From the NCBI RefSeq assembly GCF_020283565.1, contig NC_060060.1:43710001-43774000 (forward strand): a stretch of DNA of 64,000 nt, read 5' to 3'. The notes beneath the pieces are model-generated. The model was not told the DNA's origin and made no database searches. It saw only the letters and a program-made list of their open reading frames with translations. Every line of letters starts with the position of its first letter. The first letter of the stretch is position 1. A program made the position numbers and the translations under genes. This document shows positions 1 through 11,882 of the stretch, piece by piece. The DNA is from Trifolium pratense. Its lineage: Eukaryota; Streptophyta; Magnoliopsida; Fabales; Fabaceae.

Positions 1-1172
1 CAACCCCCCACAACCTCTTCGCACCCCCAACAAAACGCCCCAACGGTTCCACTGCCAACGACATGAAACCAAGCACAACAGCATTGATCATGAGTGCCAA
101 TGCCCCCGCTTGAACTCCTTTGTTGTATACCTCATCCCCTGGATTTCCACCGTACACTTCATGACCCATCCAATCAGTGTCGTACAAGAAGAATGGGAAC
201 CATGCAATCCAATTGATGGATGTCACTAACATTAGCAACCACATCGGTTTCTGGAGTCCACTGAATGCACCTACCAACTCCCCGAAAGAAGAAACCTGTG
301 ATTCGAGAATCATAAGTTGGTTTGGTGGCAATATAAAAATAATAAAATTATTAATATTGACCGTTTTAAAAAAAATATATATATACTTGTGGTTCTGATT
401 CTGATTGTGGTTTTGACGATGTATTTGGGATGTCTTCTACGTAAAGTAGAGCGAAGGTAGAAAGTACGACAAGGAGGAATATTGAGAAGAAGAAACATGT
501 TTTGAGGTTTGCGCAAAACTCGTCGCAAGCTTTGGTCTGTGTGAAAGGGAACTTTTCGTGGAGTTTGTTGTAGGAGCCAGCAGCATAACCAAGGATATTA
601 CCGACAGCCATAAAGAACGAGAATAAGCCGTTGCCTGTTCTCATTCGACGGTGGTCACCTGCGGCGAGGTCGCCAATGAAGGCACGACAAGGTCCCTGGA
701 GCATATTATTGGCGACATCAAGTATCCAGAAGCCCAAAACAAAGATGACCACTGCACGGGGTCGTGTTTTTTTCGTCAGGTCATCACCTAACGAGTGGCC
801 AAGATCGGCTGCGTAGCCAATGAGGAAGATTGCAATTGCAACTGCAATGGCGCCAAAGAAGATGAAAGGGCGACGACGACCGAAACGCGAAGTGCTTCGA
901 TCACTGTAGTAGCCAACGAGTGGCTGGACAATCATGCCTGAAATTGGGCCACATAGCCAAATGTTGGCAGCCCACTTATGTGGGACTCCCAACAACTGGA
1001 TGTATGGTGTTAACAAGGAAAGTTGTAGGGCCCACCCGAATTGGATGCCGGCGGCGATGGAGGCCACCGCCGTCATCTTAAGGATAGAGTTAAGGTTCCC
1101 TTGTGTAGCAGCCTCTACATTAAGGGATTGTCTTGTAATGCCAATTTCGTTATTGGTTGAAGGATTCACCAT
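1..1172 (-). CDS. Sucrose/H+ symporter (SUT/SUC family), N-terminal two exons, partial
   Basis: Plasma-membrane proton-coupled sucrose carrier of the glycoside-pentoside-hexuronide branch of the major facilitator superfamily. Exon 1 runs 1172-387 (262 codons); a 91-bp GT-AG intron (386-296) follows; exon 2 runs 295-1 and leaves the window. The join is in phase (EPQ then [11 protein letters not shown]). Visible family marks are the first helix [20 protein letters not shown], a His at residue 65 in [10 protein letters not shown] that matches the conserved sucrose-site His of plant SUTs, the loop [34 protein letters not shown], and in exon 2 [23 protein letters not shown]. About 360 of the usual ~510 residues are seen. 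The start is the first in-frame ATG, preceded by a TATA box at 1264-1257. No frame break is seen, so it looks functional. The SUT subgroup cannot be fixed here. Confidence 0.95.
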
Positions 1173-1256
1173 TGGAGAAAGAGATTGAAATTGAGAAGTG
1201 AAAGAAAAAGAAAAGTAGAGTGGTGTGGTGTGACTTCAGCACAAGAGTTTCTTTTG

Positions 1257-1264
1257 AATTTATA
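1257..1264 (-). promoter_or_regulatory. TATA box of the sucrose transporter gene
   Basis: TATAAATT on the minus strand, about 85 bp upstream of the ATG at 1172. The spacing suits a plant TATA box plus a short 5' UTR. The region 1265-1685 holds no other gene; it is AT-rich promoter sequence with poly-A/T runs. Confidence 0.45.
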
Positions 1265-1685
1265 ACGTTTGAAGACTAGGTGGAAATTTTTTGAGCAAAT
1301 AATGGATCACAATGAAAATGCAGTCAGCGTTTCTTATCCATTTGGTTGGTCGGTGTGACTATGTTTAGAATTTTGGGACTATGCTCTTATTATCGGTTTT
1401 GCTGTTTTCCTAGTGTAAATGCAGTGTTGACCAAAAAAATATAGTGTAAATGCAGTCAAGAGTACACGTAATTATTTAGTTAAAAAAATGGTAAAATGAT
1501 ATTTTTTTTATTGTTTAATTTTTTACTTTCATTCTTATCCTATTCTTTTTAATTAAGGTATGCAAATCTTAGTCAAAGGAAAAAGAAAAAAAAAATGCAA
1601 ATGCTCTATAAAAAAACAATGCAAATGTCTTAACTTTTTTCCTTCCTTTTTCTCTCATTGGTAAAATAATGTTGACCCATAAAAA

Positions 1686-2760
1686 TCTATATATATAAAT
1701 CCTAGATAGTTGTGGAATTGTCTATCTAAACCCTAATCCACAAACCAATGAAAACTTTTCATTTAGCCATATCATCCACTTACATTCATTTAATGTGGGG
1801 TACTAATTGTAATTATTATTATTATTATTATTATTTTGGGTTATTATTCATTTACATTTTTTTGTTCATTTTATTATTTTTTGTATTTTATTGTTTTTTT
1901 TTTAAAAAGGTTAATGTTTTTGCTAATAATCTTTTGTCCAATCTTTGTAAATATAAGGAGTTGGTCGATTGTCAGGACTACTTTCTAATGTTAGTAAAAA
2001 AAATAGATAAAATAAAGTTTACTAATGGTTGTTATGTCCTGTATGATTTTTATCATATTCGATATTTGAGTATGAGTTAAGTTGGTTTATTTTTGCTCCA
2101 ATAAGTTTCAAATTAATATAAATGTCAAATTCGATAATACAGTAGTTTTTTTGTAAGAGATAATAAAGTAGTTTATCCAACTCAGAATCCTCCAATGAGA
2201 TTTATAATATAAATAAAAACTTATGTTTCAACATCGATTGTTTTCCATGGTCAATTATATGTTGTCATTTCCATAGTTATTTTGAAGAATGAGTTAAAGA
2301 TATTGCTAATCAATGTTAATGAAGAAGATACCAAAGTAACTTCAAATCTGATGTATAAATAAGTTTTTTAAATGTATAAGCATCGATATATATAATTCCT
2401 AGATAGTTGTGCAACCACTAATCTAACCACAGTGTATGAGTATGACCATAAACCGTTTTCATAGTGACATGACAATTTATGGATTACCAACTTATTTTGG
2501 TAGATGCAATAGGATCCATTGTAATCTTTTCGAAATGTATAAACATATCTTTAATATCTATCTTATATTTACATCACTTTATTATATTTTTTTTAAGGAA
2601 CATCACTTTATTATTATTATTATTATTATTATTTTGTTTTTATTGATGTTATTATTATAATTTTCATAATACTTATTGTTTCAATTTATACGAATGATTT
2701 TTCAACATTATAATATAAAATACCGCATAACACCCGTGCATCGCACGGGTGTGGGACTAG
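1686..2760 (+). mobile_element. Non-autonomous Helitron
   Basis: The 5' end is TC preceded by A (TCTATATATATAAATCCTAG from 1686). The 3' end has a 10-bp hairpin (ACACCCGTGC - ATC - GCACGGGTGT, about 2730-2752), then a short spacer and CTAG ending at 2760, followed by T. Insertion between A and T, a 5' TC, a 3' hairpin and CTRR are the Helitron hallmarks. There is no Rep/helicase ORF, so it is non-autonomous. A second TC start-like end lies at 2383. Confidence 0.8.
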
Positions 2761-2937
2761 TAAAATAAAATGACATATAGCTTTATATCATGGCCCATGC
2801 TAAACAATTCTACCAGATACTTGATAAGCATATAAAAAAAAAAAAATTAATGTTGGTAAGATATTTTTTTTACACTTTTAAGATATTAAAAGCACAAATT
2901 TCAAGACAAAATTTTCATATTGATATGTGATGCTGGC

Positions 2938-4160
2938 TCTGCAAGTGAACAGAATTGCAACCAAGTAATAAAGTGATAAGTTATCGTTTTCCACAGGGAT
3001 TGTGCCAAAATTACTAGTTTCGCTTATGAATTAGGATAAGTTGCCTTCGCTTTGGTGTTTGGAGATAGTTGTGCTGATAAAATAAATTGCAGGAAAATAA
3101 ATGACTGAAAGAATAAAGAAATAACACGAAAATAAAAGTGTGTGTGTCCACGTGGGGTGGTTAAGTGTGGTCGAATCCCTCCCTTACTCCTGATTGGTGG
3201 ATAATTCCCTTGTTTTACTCTATTAGGATTAGTCTTTTAAAATAGTTCGGAAACACTCGTTCTCTATTTCTATTACAAACTGTTCAGAGCCTAGTTTAGG
3301 TTACCTTTACTCTGTTTAAGTATCCTTGCCCCAGTCGGTTCCACTTTTTCTTTACAAACTTTGGTATCATTACCTTTAAGGCTCAATGTGTCACAAGCTG
3401 TCATGTGTGTCTAAACTAGTCCTAACTCTGCCTCATGTAGAATTTATCGTTCTAGACTAAGCTTTTAATCATATACCAAGATCTCAGATACTGAATTTAA
3501 TGGTCTCATCTTGACCTTAGCATACCGTCATTCGCTTGGGATAACTAGCTTCGTTTCCTATCTGATATCCACTAGCTCCTTAGATTTTATTCTAATGTGA
3601 TCAGTATTAAAATAAATATAAAACCTGACAATAAAATAGTTTGAAAGTAGAAACAATTGAATTTATACCCAAATTATACAAAACCAAGCATTTGCAAGAG
3701 AGTTTATCGACTCCACCTAACCTAGTGAAAATAAATTACAAAGACAGAAAGAAAAGAACCTTATTGGGCTTGGAGTTCCTTGGCCTCCTTGCCTCCTCCT
3801 TAGAGTTCTCCTAACTCTAGAGTGAATATTCAATGTCTATGAATATTTCTGAATGAATAATAGTGGAGGATGAAGACTCTATTTATAGTTTTTCAGCTGG
3901 GAATGGACTTTTTCTGTGCATCCATCGCACCCATCGTGGCCACGATGGCGTGTAATTTCGCCTCATCGTGGCCACGATGGATCAATACTAGAAAACTCGT
4001 TTTTAGAGACCGATTTAGCGAGGGAGTAGCCCACTATTATTCATTACTCCCAAACCTAGCTGAGTTAGGGAGTAATGAAAAGCTGAGTTTGGGTGTAATT
4101 TCGCCTCATCGTGACCACGATGGATCACTACTGTAAAACCACGGAGGGAGTAGCTTTCAA
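2938..4160 (-). mobile_element. LTR-type retroelement fragment, boundaries uncertain
   Basis: Resembles a plant LTR read on the minus strand. It opens near TGATGCTGGC, then has the 'AAGTAATAAAGTGATAAG...CCACAGGGATTG' type segment common near ends of plant retroelements, and a TATA-like CTATTTATAG near 3880. It then has hairpins of the form CATCGTGGCCACGATGG. A second solo LTR of similar build lies at 35212-36303. No coding domain or target duplication was found. Confidence 0.4.
3949..4152. repeat. Direct repeat with hairpins in the LTR-like fragment
   Basis: A block starting GTGTAATTTCGCCTCATCGT appears at about 3951 and again at about 4092, each ending in (G)GAGGGAGTAG. Each copy carries the palindrome CATCGTGGCCACGATGG (GACC in the second copy). 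Between them is a hairpin with stem CATTACTCCC (4042-4051) and GGGAGTAATG (4068-4077). Confidence 0.6.
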
Positions 4161-4216
4161 GTTCGATTGTCTCTAGTGTCAATTTGGATGATATAATTTA
4201 ACTTCTTAAAAAAAAA
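4153..4216 (+). mobile_element. SINE 3' fragment with poly(A)
   Basis: Has a tRNA B-box-like segment (AGTTCGATTGTCTC), then CAATTTGGATGATATAATTT, AACTTCTT and an A-run. The same tail appears in both SINE-like copies at 12385-12690, which supports a dispersed SINE family. Confidence 0.4.
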
Positions 4217-5048
4217 ATTATACTTAATTTTCTTTTTTTAGTATAATTAACAAGTGTCCCGAAAACACCTGACTTTTTCATTCATTTCCTTGAACTCAAC
4301 ATAACATGGATAAGGAGCATTGATATATTTGCTTACCTAATATCATTAAATCCTACTGTTTTAAAAATTAAGAATCACCCTTGAAATCAGCAATTCATAA
4401 AGCAAGTCATTGAATTGCATGCATTACTATACTACTACACTATCCTTATCCATTTGTTCCCAATAGCGAAGCAGTTACTCTTCCAAAATTAGTAGTACTA
4501 CTGGTAGTAGGTAGTGTTGAGTTTCTACCCTTATCCTAAAACCATTTGCTCTTGCATGATGCGCAAGTGCAAGAATCTCCCTAAGCCACGGTTTCATTAA
4601 GAAGAAGTAGTAGTAATGAAGAAGAAATTAAAAGTAGTAAATGCATTTGGATGAAGTTAAATTAAAAGTAGCCTCCAAATATGAAGACAAGTGGAATTTA
4701 CAGTGACACTCTCAAAGTAGGAAACAGGCATTAAATAACCTCCCCCACATCACTACATAAGTCCACGCACGCACTCACTTTAAGATTTTCACTCCAAATA
4801 GATAAGCCCCACCCACCACGCACTCTGAAAGCAAAGACAATTATGATATTCTTAAACGAAATTAGTAATCTTGGCACAATCTATATAGAGAATGATAAAC
4901 TTACTACTTTATTACTTGGTAGCGATTCTGTGCACTTGCAGAACCACCGTCAGATACTAGAAGTGGCACTTTTAAGATGATTTTTCTTAACAAATATGAC
5001 ATTTACAAGCAAACAAAATACTAATATTTTTGTATTAAAAATGATTAT
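4217..5048. other. Intergenic, no gene seen
   Basis: AT-rich DNA with short runs such as GTAGTAGTA. Both strands show only short, unsupported reading frames and no recognisable element ends. Confidence 0.5.
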
Positions 5049-5405
5049 ATTTTTTTTTTTTGACTAAATAAAAGATATTCATTCATTCAAATTGATAAGA
5101 GTACATCGATGCAATACAAATCAAAATCGCTAAAAACAAAAAGGATGAATCTGCGAACAAACTCACAACATCCGTGTTAATAGCATCAAACGGCATATTG
5201 CAAAAGCCTACATATTTGACTATATTGAAGTTTCCGGAACATTCATGTCGCCGGATCTGTAGCGTTGATGGTACAAAAGTCATTGATTGGATCTGCACTG
5301 GATCAACCTTAATCTTCAAACCTGAAACAAATGAACACCGCACTAAGACGGGACAACAATACTCCGCACTAAGACGGGACAACAATACTGAAAATCAAAA
5401 CAAAG
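5049..5405 (-). mobile_element. Retroposon (LINE-like) 3' end with poly(A)
   Basis: On the minus strand the sequence ends in a poly(A) run (T-run at about 5050-5061 on plus), preceded by a 3'-UTR-like region. It contains a tandem 26-bp repeat, two copies of CCGCACTAAGACGGGACAAC plus six bases, at about 5338-5389. A 100-codon open frame here matches no family I recognise and is probably non-coding. The 5' end is undefined. Confidence 0.4.
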
Positions 5406-6678
5406 GATAAAATCGCAAAGATGAAAACAAAACTATAAGACTTAAACTATGTGAAAATCACTTATTTGTATTAAAAAGCAAGAAGAAAAAAATGTAAATT
5501 AAAAATGATTATATTAAAAAGCCTAAATTAAATTTTTGTTTTAGGCCTCAATATACATTGGGCCGGCCCCTAGCAGTAACATATATCAAAATAAAAAGTT
5601 GGAGAATTTAATATTTCTTCTGGTCCAAATTATAAAAGACAAAAAGAAAAATCAAAACTAATGTTTTCAGTTTTTTGTTTTAACTTTTTAAATGTTAAGC
5701 ATACTCATACATCCTTATGCGAAATTGTTAGATATCAAATGCACCCATTGATATTGAATTATTTTTTTTTAATAATAAAATTGTTAAATTAATGAACTAA
5801 ACGAGTGATGGTAGCACAGTTACAACCCAAAAATTAGAAGAGCATGGAAAAATTTACAATCAAGATTAATTAAAATTAGGAAGAATTAATGGAGCATCAA
5901 ATCTTTTTTTGTTTAGAAAATCAGCACACTAAAATAATTTTCTTTTAAATATTGAGGAGAACACGTAATTTAAATAATAAATACATTTTAAAATTTGTAA
6001 TTTTTTTCATAAATGAAACTAAAAAATCTTCTAATAATTCTCCTATAACTAAGACCTGAAAGAATATTAACTGAAGGAGATAAAGTGTATTTTTTTTTTA
6101 CCAACCCTCTAGTTTTCAGGCGAAGGGGGTCCCAAAGTTCGATTATTTTGTAAGTAAAGTCTGACAAAAAATTATTCACACAAAAAATCGAACTTGATTT
6201 CTTCCAAATGATTTTTATTGAGACTAGCGGGCCAGACAGAGCTCGTTCTGACCTACATGTGTGTAAAAAAAAAAAAAAAATCAAGGACACGCCTTATGTT
6301 ATGGTGAGTTTGTTAATAAAAGATTTTTGCTGCTAAAAAAAAGAAGTGTCTTATGGGGAGTTTGTTAATAAAAGATTTTTTTTGCTAAAAAAATAAGGGT
6401 ATTATTGGTATTATGAAAAGTCCATACCAAATTTTTTTGTATCATCTTTATATATAGTATAGATAAAGCGTATTTGACCATTCATTTAAATTGTGTATTA
6501 TTTTATTTTAATAACTAAATCTTTTTAAAGGGAGAAAGTCAAACTCTGATATAAGAAGGAAGTTTTCACCGGTGTTAAAGTGACTAACTTTTGTCGGGAA
6601 CCTGTGGCCACACAAGAAAAATTCTCCTTAATCGATTTTTTTTTTATATGTATAAGTTAGGAATTGAACTCCTAACTA
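5406..6678. other. Intergenic with short tandem repeats
   Basis: AT-rich, no gene seen. Two near-identical blocks of about 45 bp containing GAGTTTGTTAATAAAAGATT lie at about 6305 and 6357. A GC-richer patch at 6100-6260 looks like a degraded element. Confidence 0.4.
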
Positions 6679-6683
6679 CCTGC

Positions 6684-8728
6684 TGTAACACCCCGAACTA
6701 ACTACCCTTAAAAACGTGATCTTAAAAACTTTTTAAAGATAAGTAGCCGGAGCGCTACGGAAAACATTTTTATAAAACGATCGTGCACATGACACGAAAC
6801 GTCGCAGCGGAAAACATAACATAAAGGATTTTCAAAGCAATGAACAAAATAGTTCAAAAGATAAATCATTTACATAAAACATAAGTTAAGATGTTCGCAT
6901 CGATATACGACGGAATACAAACGATCCCCGACTCGATGTTACAACATACCAGAGCACTAATATACATCACAACCAAACTAACTTAACAAAACTATACGAA
7001 GGTAGCCTACACTAGCTCCTCACCAAAAGTGCTCCACACCAAAACGATCTACAGCTAAAGCTCGATCGAGACCTCGACCTGAATACCTGAACCCCCAAAG
7101 GTCCAGCACATAACAATTAGGTAGAGAGTTAGTAAACATAATCACATACATACGAATATAGAAACGCACCTATATTCAACCTATCACGTATTACTAACTC
7201 ACACACATGCCTCAATAAGCAATACACCAGATAACACATATTCACAAATACACAACCAGATAGTTTCACGTCGTTTCAGACAACACAAAGAACTCACATA
7301 ACACATAACACATAATTGCACATTTACTCAAATGCGACTAATGCCAAACATTCAATGTCATGCCAACCTAGACACGACTAATGCATGTGGTACCATCTTC
7401 TTTATCAAGGAACTTACCATTGATATTCTTCTTTATTGGACAAGTCCAATATCCTTCTTTATCAGACAAGTCTGATATCCCTAAATAATGCATGAATTTA
7501 TGAATGCCATGCATTTACCAAACATATGATAATCACTTAGCACGAAGCTACTGCTCATTACATGGATAACATAATCCATTAAACTTCTTTATCAGACAAA
7601 CTGATATTCTTCTTTATCGGACAACCCGATATACAAAAACACATATACTTCTTTGACATTTTACATAAATGCCATCACACAACACGATTATTAAACATAT
7701 AATAATAATAATTCAAAACCAAAACAAAACCATGTTACAAGTGCCTAGATACACTTATAAACAATAACAAAAGTTGCAGGTTCAGTACTGTTCGCTAAGC
7801 GAAGCCGTAGCGAACAGGTAGCGAACTTATTCGCTAAGCGAAGCTCAGTTCGCTGTAGCGAACTACATCAGAGGATTACAGGTACATGGCGAACAGGTAG
7901 CGAACTTGTAGCGAACATGTTCGCTGCAGCGAACTCCTGGTCGCTAAGCGAACTATACCAGAAAAATATCTGTTCTTGAGTTTTCCAAAGGCGGTTTAAC
8001 ATGGAATCCACTCAAAAATCCATCTAGACATGTTATAAATTCTTATAAACAGCTAATTCAAGCATATATGGTATCAAGGAACATTAATCATCCCTTCCAA
8101 ACATCCAAATACATCAAACAATCAAAATCATGTCAATTTCTTGCAAAATAAGCAAAGTTGCATAAACATGCAAAACCATCATCAAACATATACATATTCC
8201 CTCCTAGATGTTCATTAAGCATACTAAGATGAAAAGACATGTTTATGATAAAGAAACTTCACCCAAACCCCAAAGAAATTGGATGAGAGAGTTTAGGAAT
8301 GGAGGCTAGACACCTCCCCTCTCTTGGATCACCCAAGCTTATGCTTAACCACTCTCACCTTAGATTGAACGATGATTCTTGGCCTCTAAATCTCTTCTCC
8401 TTGCTCGTGTTCTTCTTCTTGCTCTCCTAGGGTTTGCTCTTGCTTCTAAGCTCACAAACTCTAACTTCTCATGAAAAATGAATTGTGATACTATTCAATG
8501 GTTTGACTTGCTACTTATACCACTCTCTATTGGTCATGAACCAAGCCCAATGGCTTAGGCCCAATAAGCTCTCACACACGCCCCAAGCCCACTAACACGA
8601 CAAAGGTTTCGCTCACAAACTTATGTTCGCGATAAATAATTATAGGTCGCGTAAATAAATATTTAACACTAACCCAAAATATATGCAAATATATAAAATA
8701 GCGATTTACTAAAAATCGGGTCGTTACA
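6684..8728 (-). repeat. 3' LTR (left on plus strand), 2045 bp
   Basis: Begins TGTAACACCCCG and ends GGGTCGTTACA on the plus strand, so the ends are inverted (TGTAAC/GTTACA). It carries six extra bases (one more pair of ATA triplets near 7700) relative to the other LTR. A cluster of GTTCGC/GCGAAC palindromes lies at about 7788-7950. Confidence 0.95.
7788..7952. repeat. Cluster of palindromic GCGAAC/GTTCGC motifs in the LTR
   Basis: At least ten GTTCGC or GCGAA(C/G) motifs occur within 165 bp. Several form perfect palindromes such as TTCGCTAAGCGAA, others have the form GTTCGCTGTAGCGAAC. The same cluster is at about 10930-11105 in the other LTR. The spacing is irregular and there is no constant repeat with unique spacers. 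Confidence 0.8.
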
Positions 8729-8794
8729 ACTCTACCCCCCTTAAAAGAATTTCGCCATCGAAATTACCTAAGAGATAAAGCGGAGAACGAACCC

Positions 8795-9715
8795 TCAACG
8801 CGGCATCTTCGGTTTCTTGCATACCGGACTCTTGTGACCTTCCTCGCCACAATTGAAACAAAACACTTTCACCCGACAAGCATCGGCCTTGTGCCCAAAC
8901 TGTCCACAATTGAAACACTTGTCGCTTTTCCTCGGGCAATCATATGACATATGACCCCGCTCTCCACATTTGTAACAACTTCCACTTCCTTGCTTCTTCT
9001 TTCCACTTCCATTGCCCTTGTTCTCATACGGCTTACCACGATCCAAACCTTTTCCTTTCCTATCATTCAAAACCTTATATTAGTTGGTCTTGGCTTTGCT
9101 ATCTTCATCACAAATCCTTGCCTTGGTCATAAGGGTCGGAAAATCCCTGATTTCAGAAAATCCAATCAAAAGCTTGATATCCGGACGAAGTCCACTCTCG
9201 AACTTGACACACTTATCCTCTTCGGCTTCCACCGTGTTGTAGTGTGGACTAAACACACACAAAGCTTCAAACTTAGCCGAATACTCGGCGACCGATAAAT
9301 TTCCTTGCTTGAGCTCCATGAACTCGATCACTTTCTTATTCTTCACATCAGCCGGAAAGTACTTCCTTAAAAATTCCCTTTTGAAAGTTTCCCAAACGAT
9401 AGCAACACCGTCCACTCCTATCCTGACTCTCACATTCCTCCACCAAACGATTGCCTCCTCTCTAAGGGCATAAGTTCCCAAAGTAGTCTTGTTCTCCTCA
9501 GAACAACTCATTGCTTCAAAGATGATCTCAACCTCATCTAACCACTTGATAGCCCCCTCCGGGTTATAGCCCCCGGTAAACAGAGTCGGTTTATGCGACA
9601 TAAACCTTTCCAATCTTTTCTCACTATCCCTTCCCGGGTCATTATCCCTTACCACCAATGTAGTCAAAGCAGTCAAAGCTTGTGCAATCTGAGCGTTGGT
9701 CCTAGCAGCAGCCAT
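8795..9715 (-). pseudogene. Retrotransposon Gag with triple CCHC zinc knuckle, one in-frame stop
   Basis: Capsid/nucleocapsid protein of the surrounding LTR element. The start at 9715 (MAAARTNAQ) is chosen over the ATG six codons earlier because it matches usual gypsy Gag starts. Retrotransposon-gag core features are WLDEVEIIFEAM, LGTYALREEAIVWW, FKREFLRKYFP and FMELKQGNLSVAEYSAKFEAL. Three CCHC knuckles follow: CYKCGERGHMSYDC, CFNCGQFGHKADAC and CFNCGEEGHKSPVC. A single TAA (9082-9080) splits the frame at codon 212, between KTN and YKVLNDRKGKG. Both sides are in the same frame, so one point change explains the break. The frame ends soon after the third knuckle with no pol. The element probably depends on proteins supplied in trans. 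Confidence 0.9.
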
Positions 9716-9820
9716 GATTCCTGAACGAATCACAACTCGACGTTAGAATGTATTAACAGTGTACCCAACACATGCTTCATACAAGAGAAAGAAAATCCTA
9801 ATGGCTCACATGAACCGACC

Positions 9821-9833
9821 TGCTCTGATACCA
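9821..9833 (-). other. Primer binding site, initiator tRNA-Met type
   Basis: TGGTATCAGAGCA on the minus strand, five bases inside the right-hand LTR. It sets the element's orientation as minus. Confidence 0.85.
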
Positions 9834-9838
9834 CTTAT

Positions 9839-11877
9839 TGTAACACCCCGAACTAACTACCCTTAAAAACGTGATCTTAAAAACTTTTTAAAGATAAGTA
9901 GCCGGAGCGCTACGGAAAACATTTTTATAAAACGATCGTGCACATGACACGAAACGTCGCAGCGGAAAACATAACATAAAGGATTTTCAAAGCAATGAAC
10001 AAAATAGTTCAAAAGATAAATCATTTACATAAAACATAAGTTAAGATGTTCGCATCGATATACGACGGAATACAAACGATCCCCGACTCGATGTTACAAC
10101 ATACCAGAGCACTAATATACATCACAACCAAACTAACTTAACAAAACTATACGAAGGTAGCCTACACTAGCTCCTCACCAAAAGTGCTCCACACCAAAAC
10201 GATCTACAGCTAAAGCTCGATCGAGACCTCGACCTGAATACCTGAACCCCCAAAGGTCCAGCACATAACAATTAGGTAGAGAGTTAGTAAACATAATCAC
10301 ATACATACGAATATAGAAACGCACCTATATTCAACCTATCACGTATTACTAACTCACACACATGCCTCAATAAGCAATACACCAGATAACACATATTCAC
10401 AAATACACAACCAGATAGTTTCACGTCGTTTCAGACAACACAAAGAACTCACATAACACATAACACATAATTGCACATTTACTCAAATGCGACTAATGCC
10501 AAACATTCAATGTCATGCCAACCTAGACACGACTAATGCATGTGGTACCATCTTCTTTATCAAGGAACTTACCATTGATATTCTTCTTTATTGGACAAGT
10601 CCAATATCCTTCTTTATCAGACAAGTCTGATATCCCTAAATAATGCATGAATTTATGAATGCCATGCATTTACCAAACATATGATAATCACTTAGCACGA
10701 AGCTACTGCTCATTACATGGATAACATAATCCATTAAACTTCTTTATCAGACAAACTGATATTCTTCTTTATCGGACAACCCAATATACAAAAACACATA
10801 TACTTCTTTGACATTTTACATAAATGCCATCACACAACACGATTATTAAACATATAATAATTCAAAACCAAAACAAAACCATGTTACAAGTGCCTAGATA
10901 CACTTATAAACAATAACAAAAGTTGCAGGTTCAGTACTGTTCGCTAAGCGAAGCCGTAGCGAACAGGTAGCGAACTTATTCGCTAAGCGAAGCTCAGTTC
11001 GCTGTAGCGAACTACATCAGAGGATTACAGGTACATGGCGAACAGGTAGCGAACTTGTAGCGAACATGTTCGCTGCAGCGAACTCCTGGTCGCTAAGCGA
11101 ACTATACTAGAAAAATATCTGTTCTTGAGTTTTCCAAAGGCGGTTTAACATGGAATCCACTCAAAAATCCATCTAGACATGTTATAAATTCTTATAAACA
11201 GCTAATTCAAGCATATATGGTATCAAGGAACATTAATCATCCCTTCCAAACATCCAAATACATCAAACAATCAAAATCATGTCAATTTCTTGCAAAATAA
11301 GCAAAGTTGCATAAACATGCAAAACCATCATCAAACATATACATATTCCCTCCTAGATGTTCATTAAGCATACTAAGATGAAAAGACATGTTTATGATAA
11401 AGAAACTTCACCCAAACCCCAAAGAAATTGGATGAGAGAGTTTAGGAATGGAGGCTAGACACCTCCCCTCTCTTGGATCACCCAAGCTTATGCTTAACCA
11501 CTCTCACCTTAGATTGAACGATGATTCTTGGCCTCTAAATCTCTTCTCCTTGCTCGTGTTCTTCTTCTTGCTCTCCTAGGGTTTGCTCTTGCTTCTAAGC
11601 TCACAAACTCTAACTTCTCATGAAAAATGAATTGTGATACTATTCAATGGTTTGACTTGCTACTTATACCACTCTCTATTGGTCATGAACCAAGCCCAAT
11701 GGCTTAGGCCCAATAAGCTCTCACACACGCCCCAAGCCCACTAACACGACAAAGGTTTCGCTCACAAACTTATGTTCGCGATAAATAATTATAGGTCGCG
11801 TAAATAAATATTTAACACTAACCCAAAATATATGCAAATATATAAAATAGCGATTTACTAAAAATCGGGTCGTTACA
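9839..11877 (-). repeat. 5' LTR (right on plus strand), 2039 bp
   Basis: Near-identical partner of 6684-8728. Differences I can see are the six-base ATA indel, CCAATATAC for CCGATATAC near 10790, and ATACTAG for ATACCAG near 11105. Confidence 0.95.
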
Positions 11878-11882
11878 CCTGC

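Larger units (their letters stand above)
6679..11882 (-). mobile_element. Young non-autonomous Ty3/gypsy-type LTR retrotransposon (gag only)
   Basis: Complete element, 6684-11877, flanked by the 5-bp TSD CCTGC (6679-6683 and 11878-11882). Two long direct repeats (6684-8728 and 9839-11877) enclose only 1.1 kb. The orientation is minus: the primer site TGGTATCAGAGCA (initiator tRNA-Met complement, 9833-9821) lies 5 bp inside the right-hand LTR. A purine tract, rc of CCCCCCTTAAAAG (8735-8747), lies next to the left-hand LTR. The interior codes only for a Gag; protease, reverse transcriptase and integrase are absent. The LTRs differ by one 6-bp indel and only a few substitutions over 2 kb, so the insertion is very recent. 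Confidence 0.95.

Noticed and set aside
7788..7952. Regular short repeats resembling a CRISPR array
   Set aside because: Motifs are 6-13 bp palindromes with irregular spacing in a plant LTR, with no constant repeat or cas genes.
8724..8939. Minus-strand frame overlapping the Gag end
   Set aside because: Alternate frame of the zinc-knuckle region; codes nothing recognisable.
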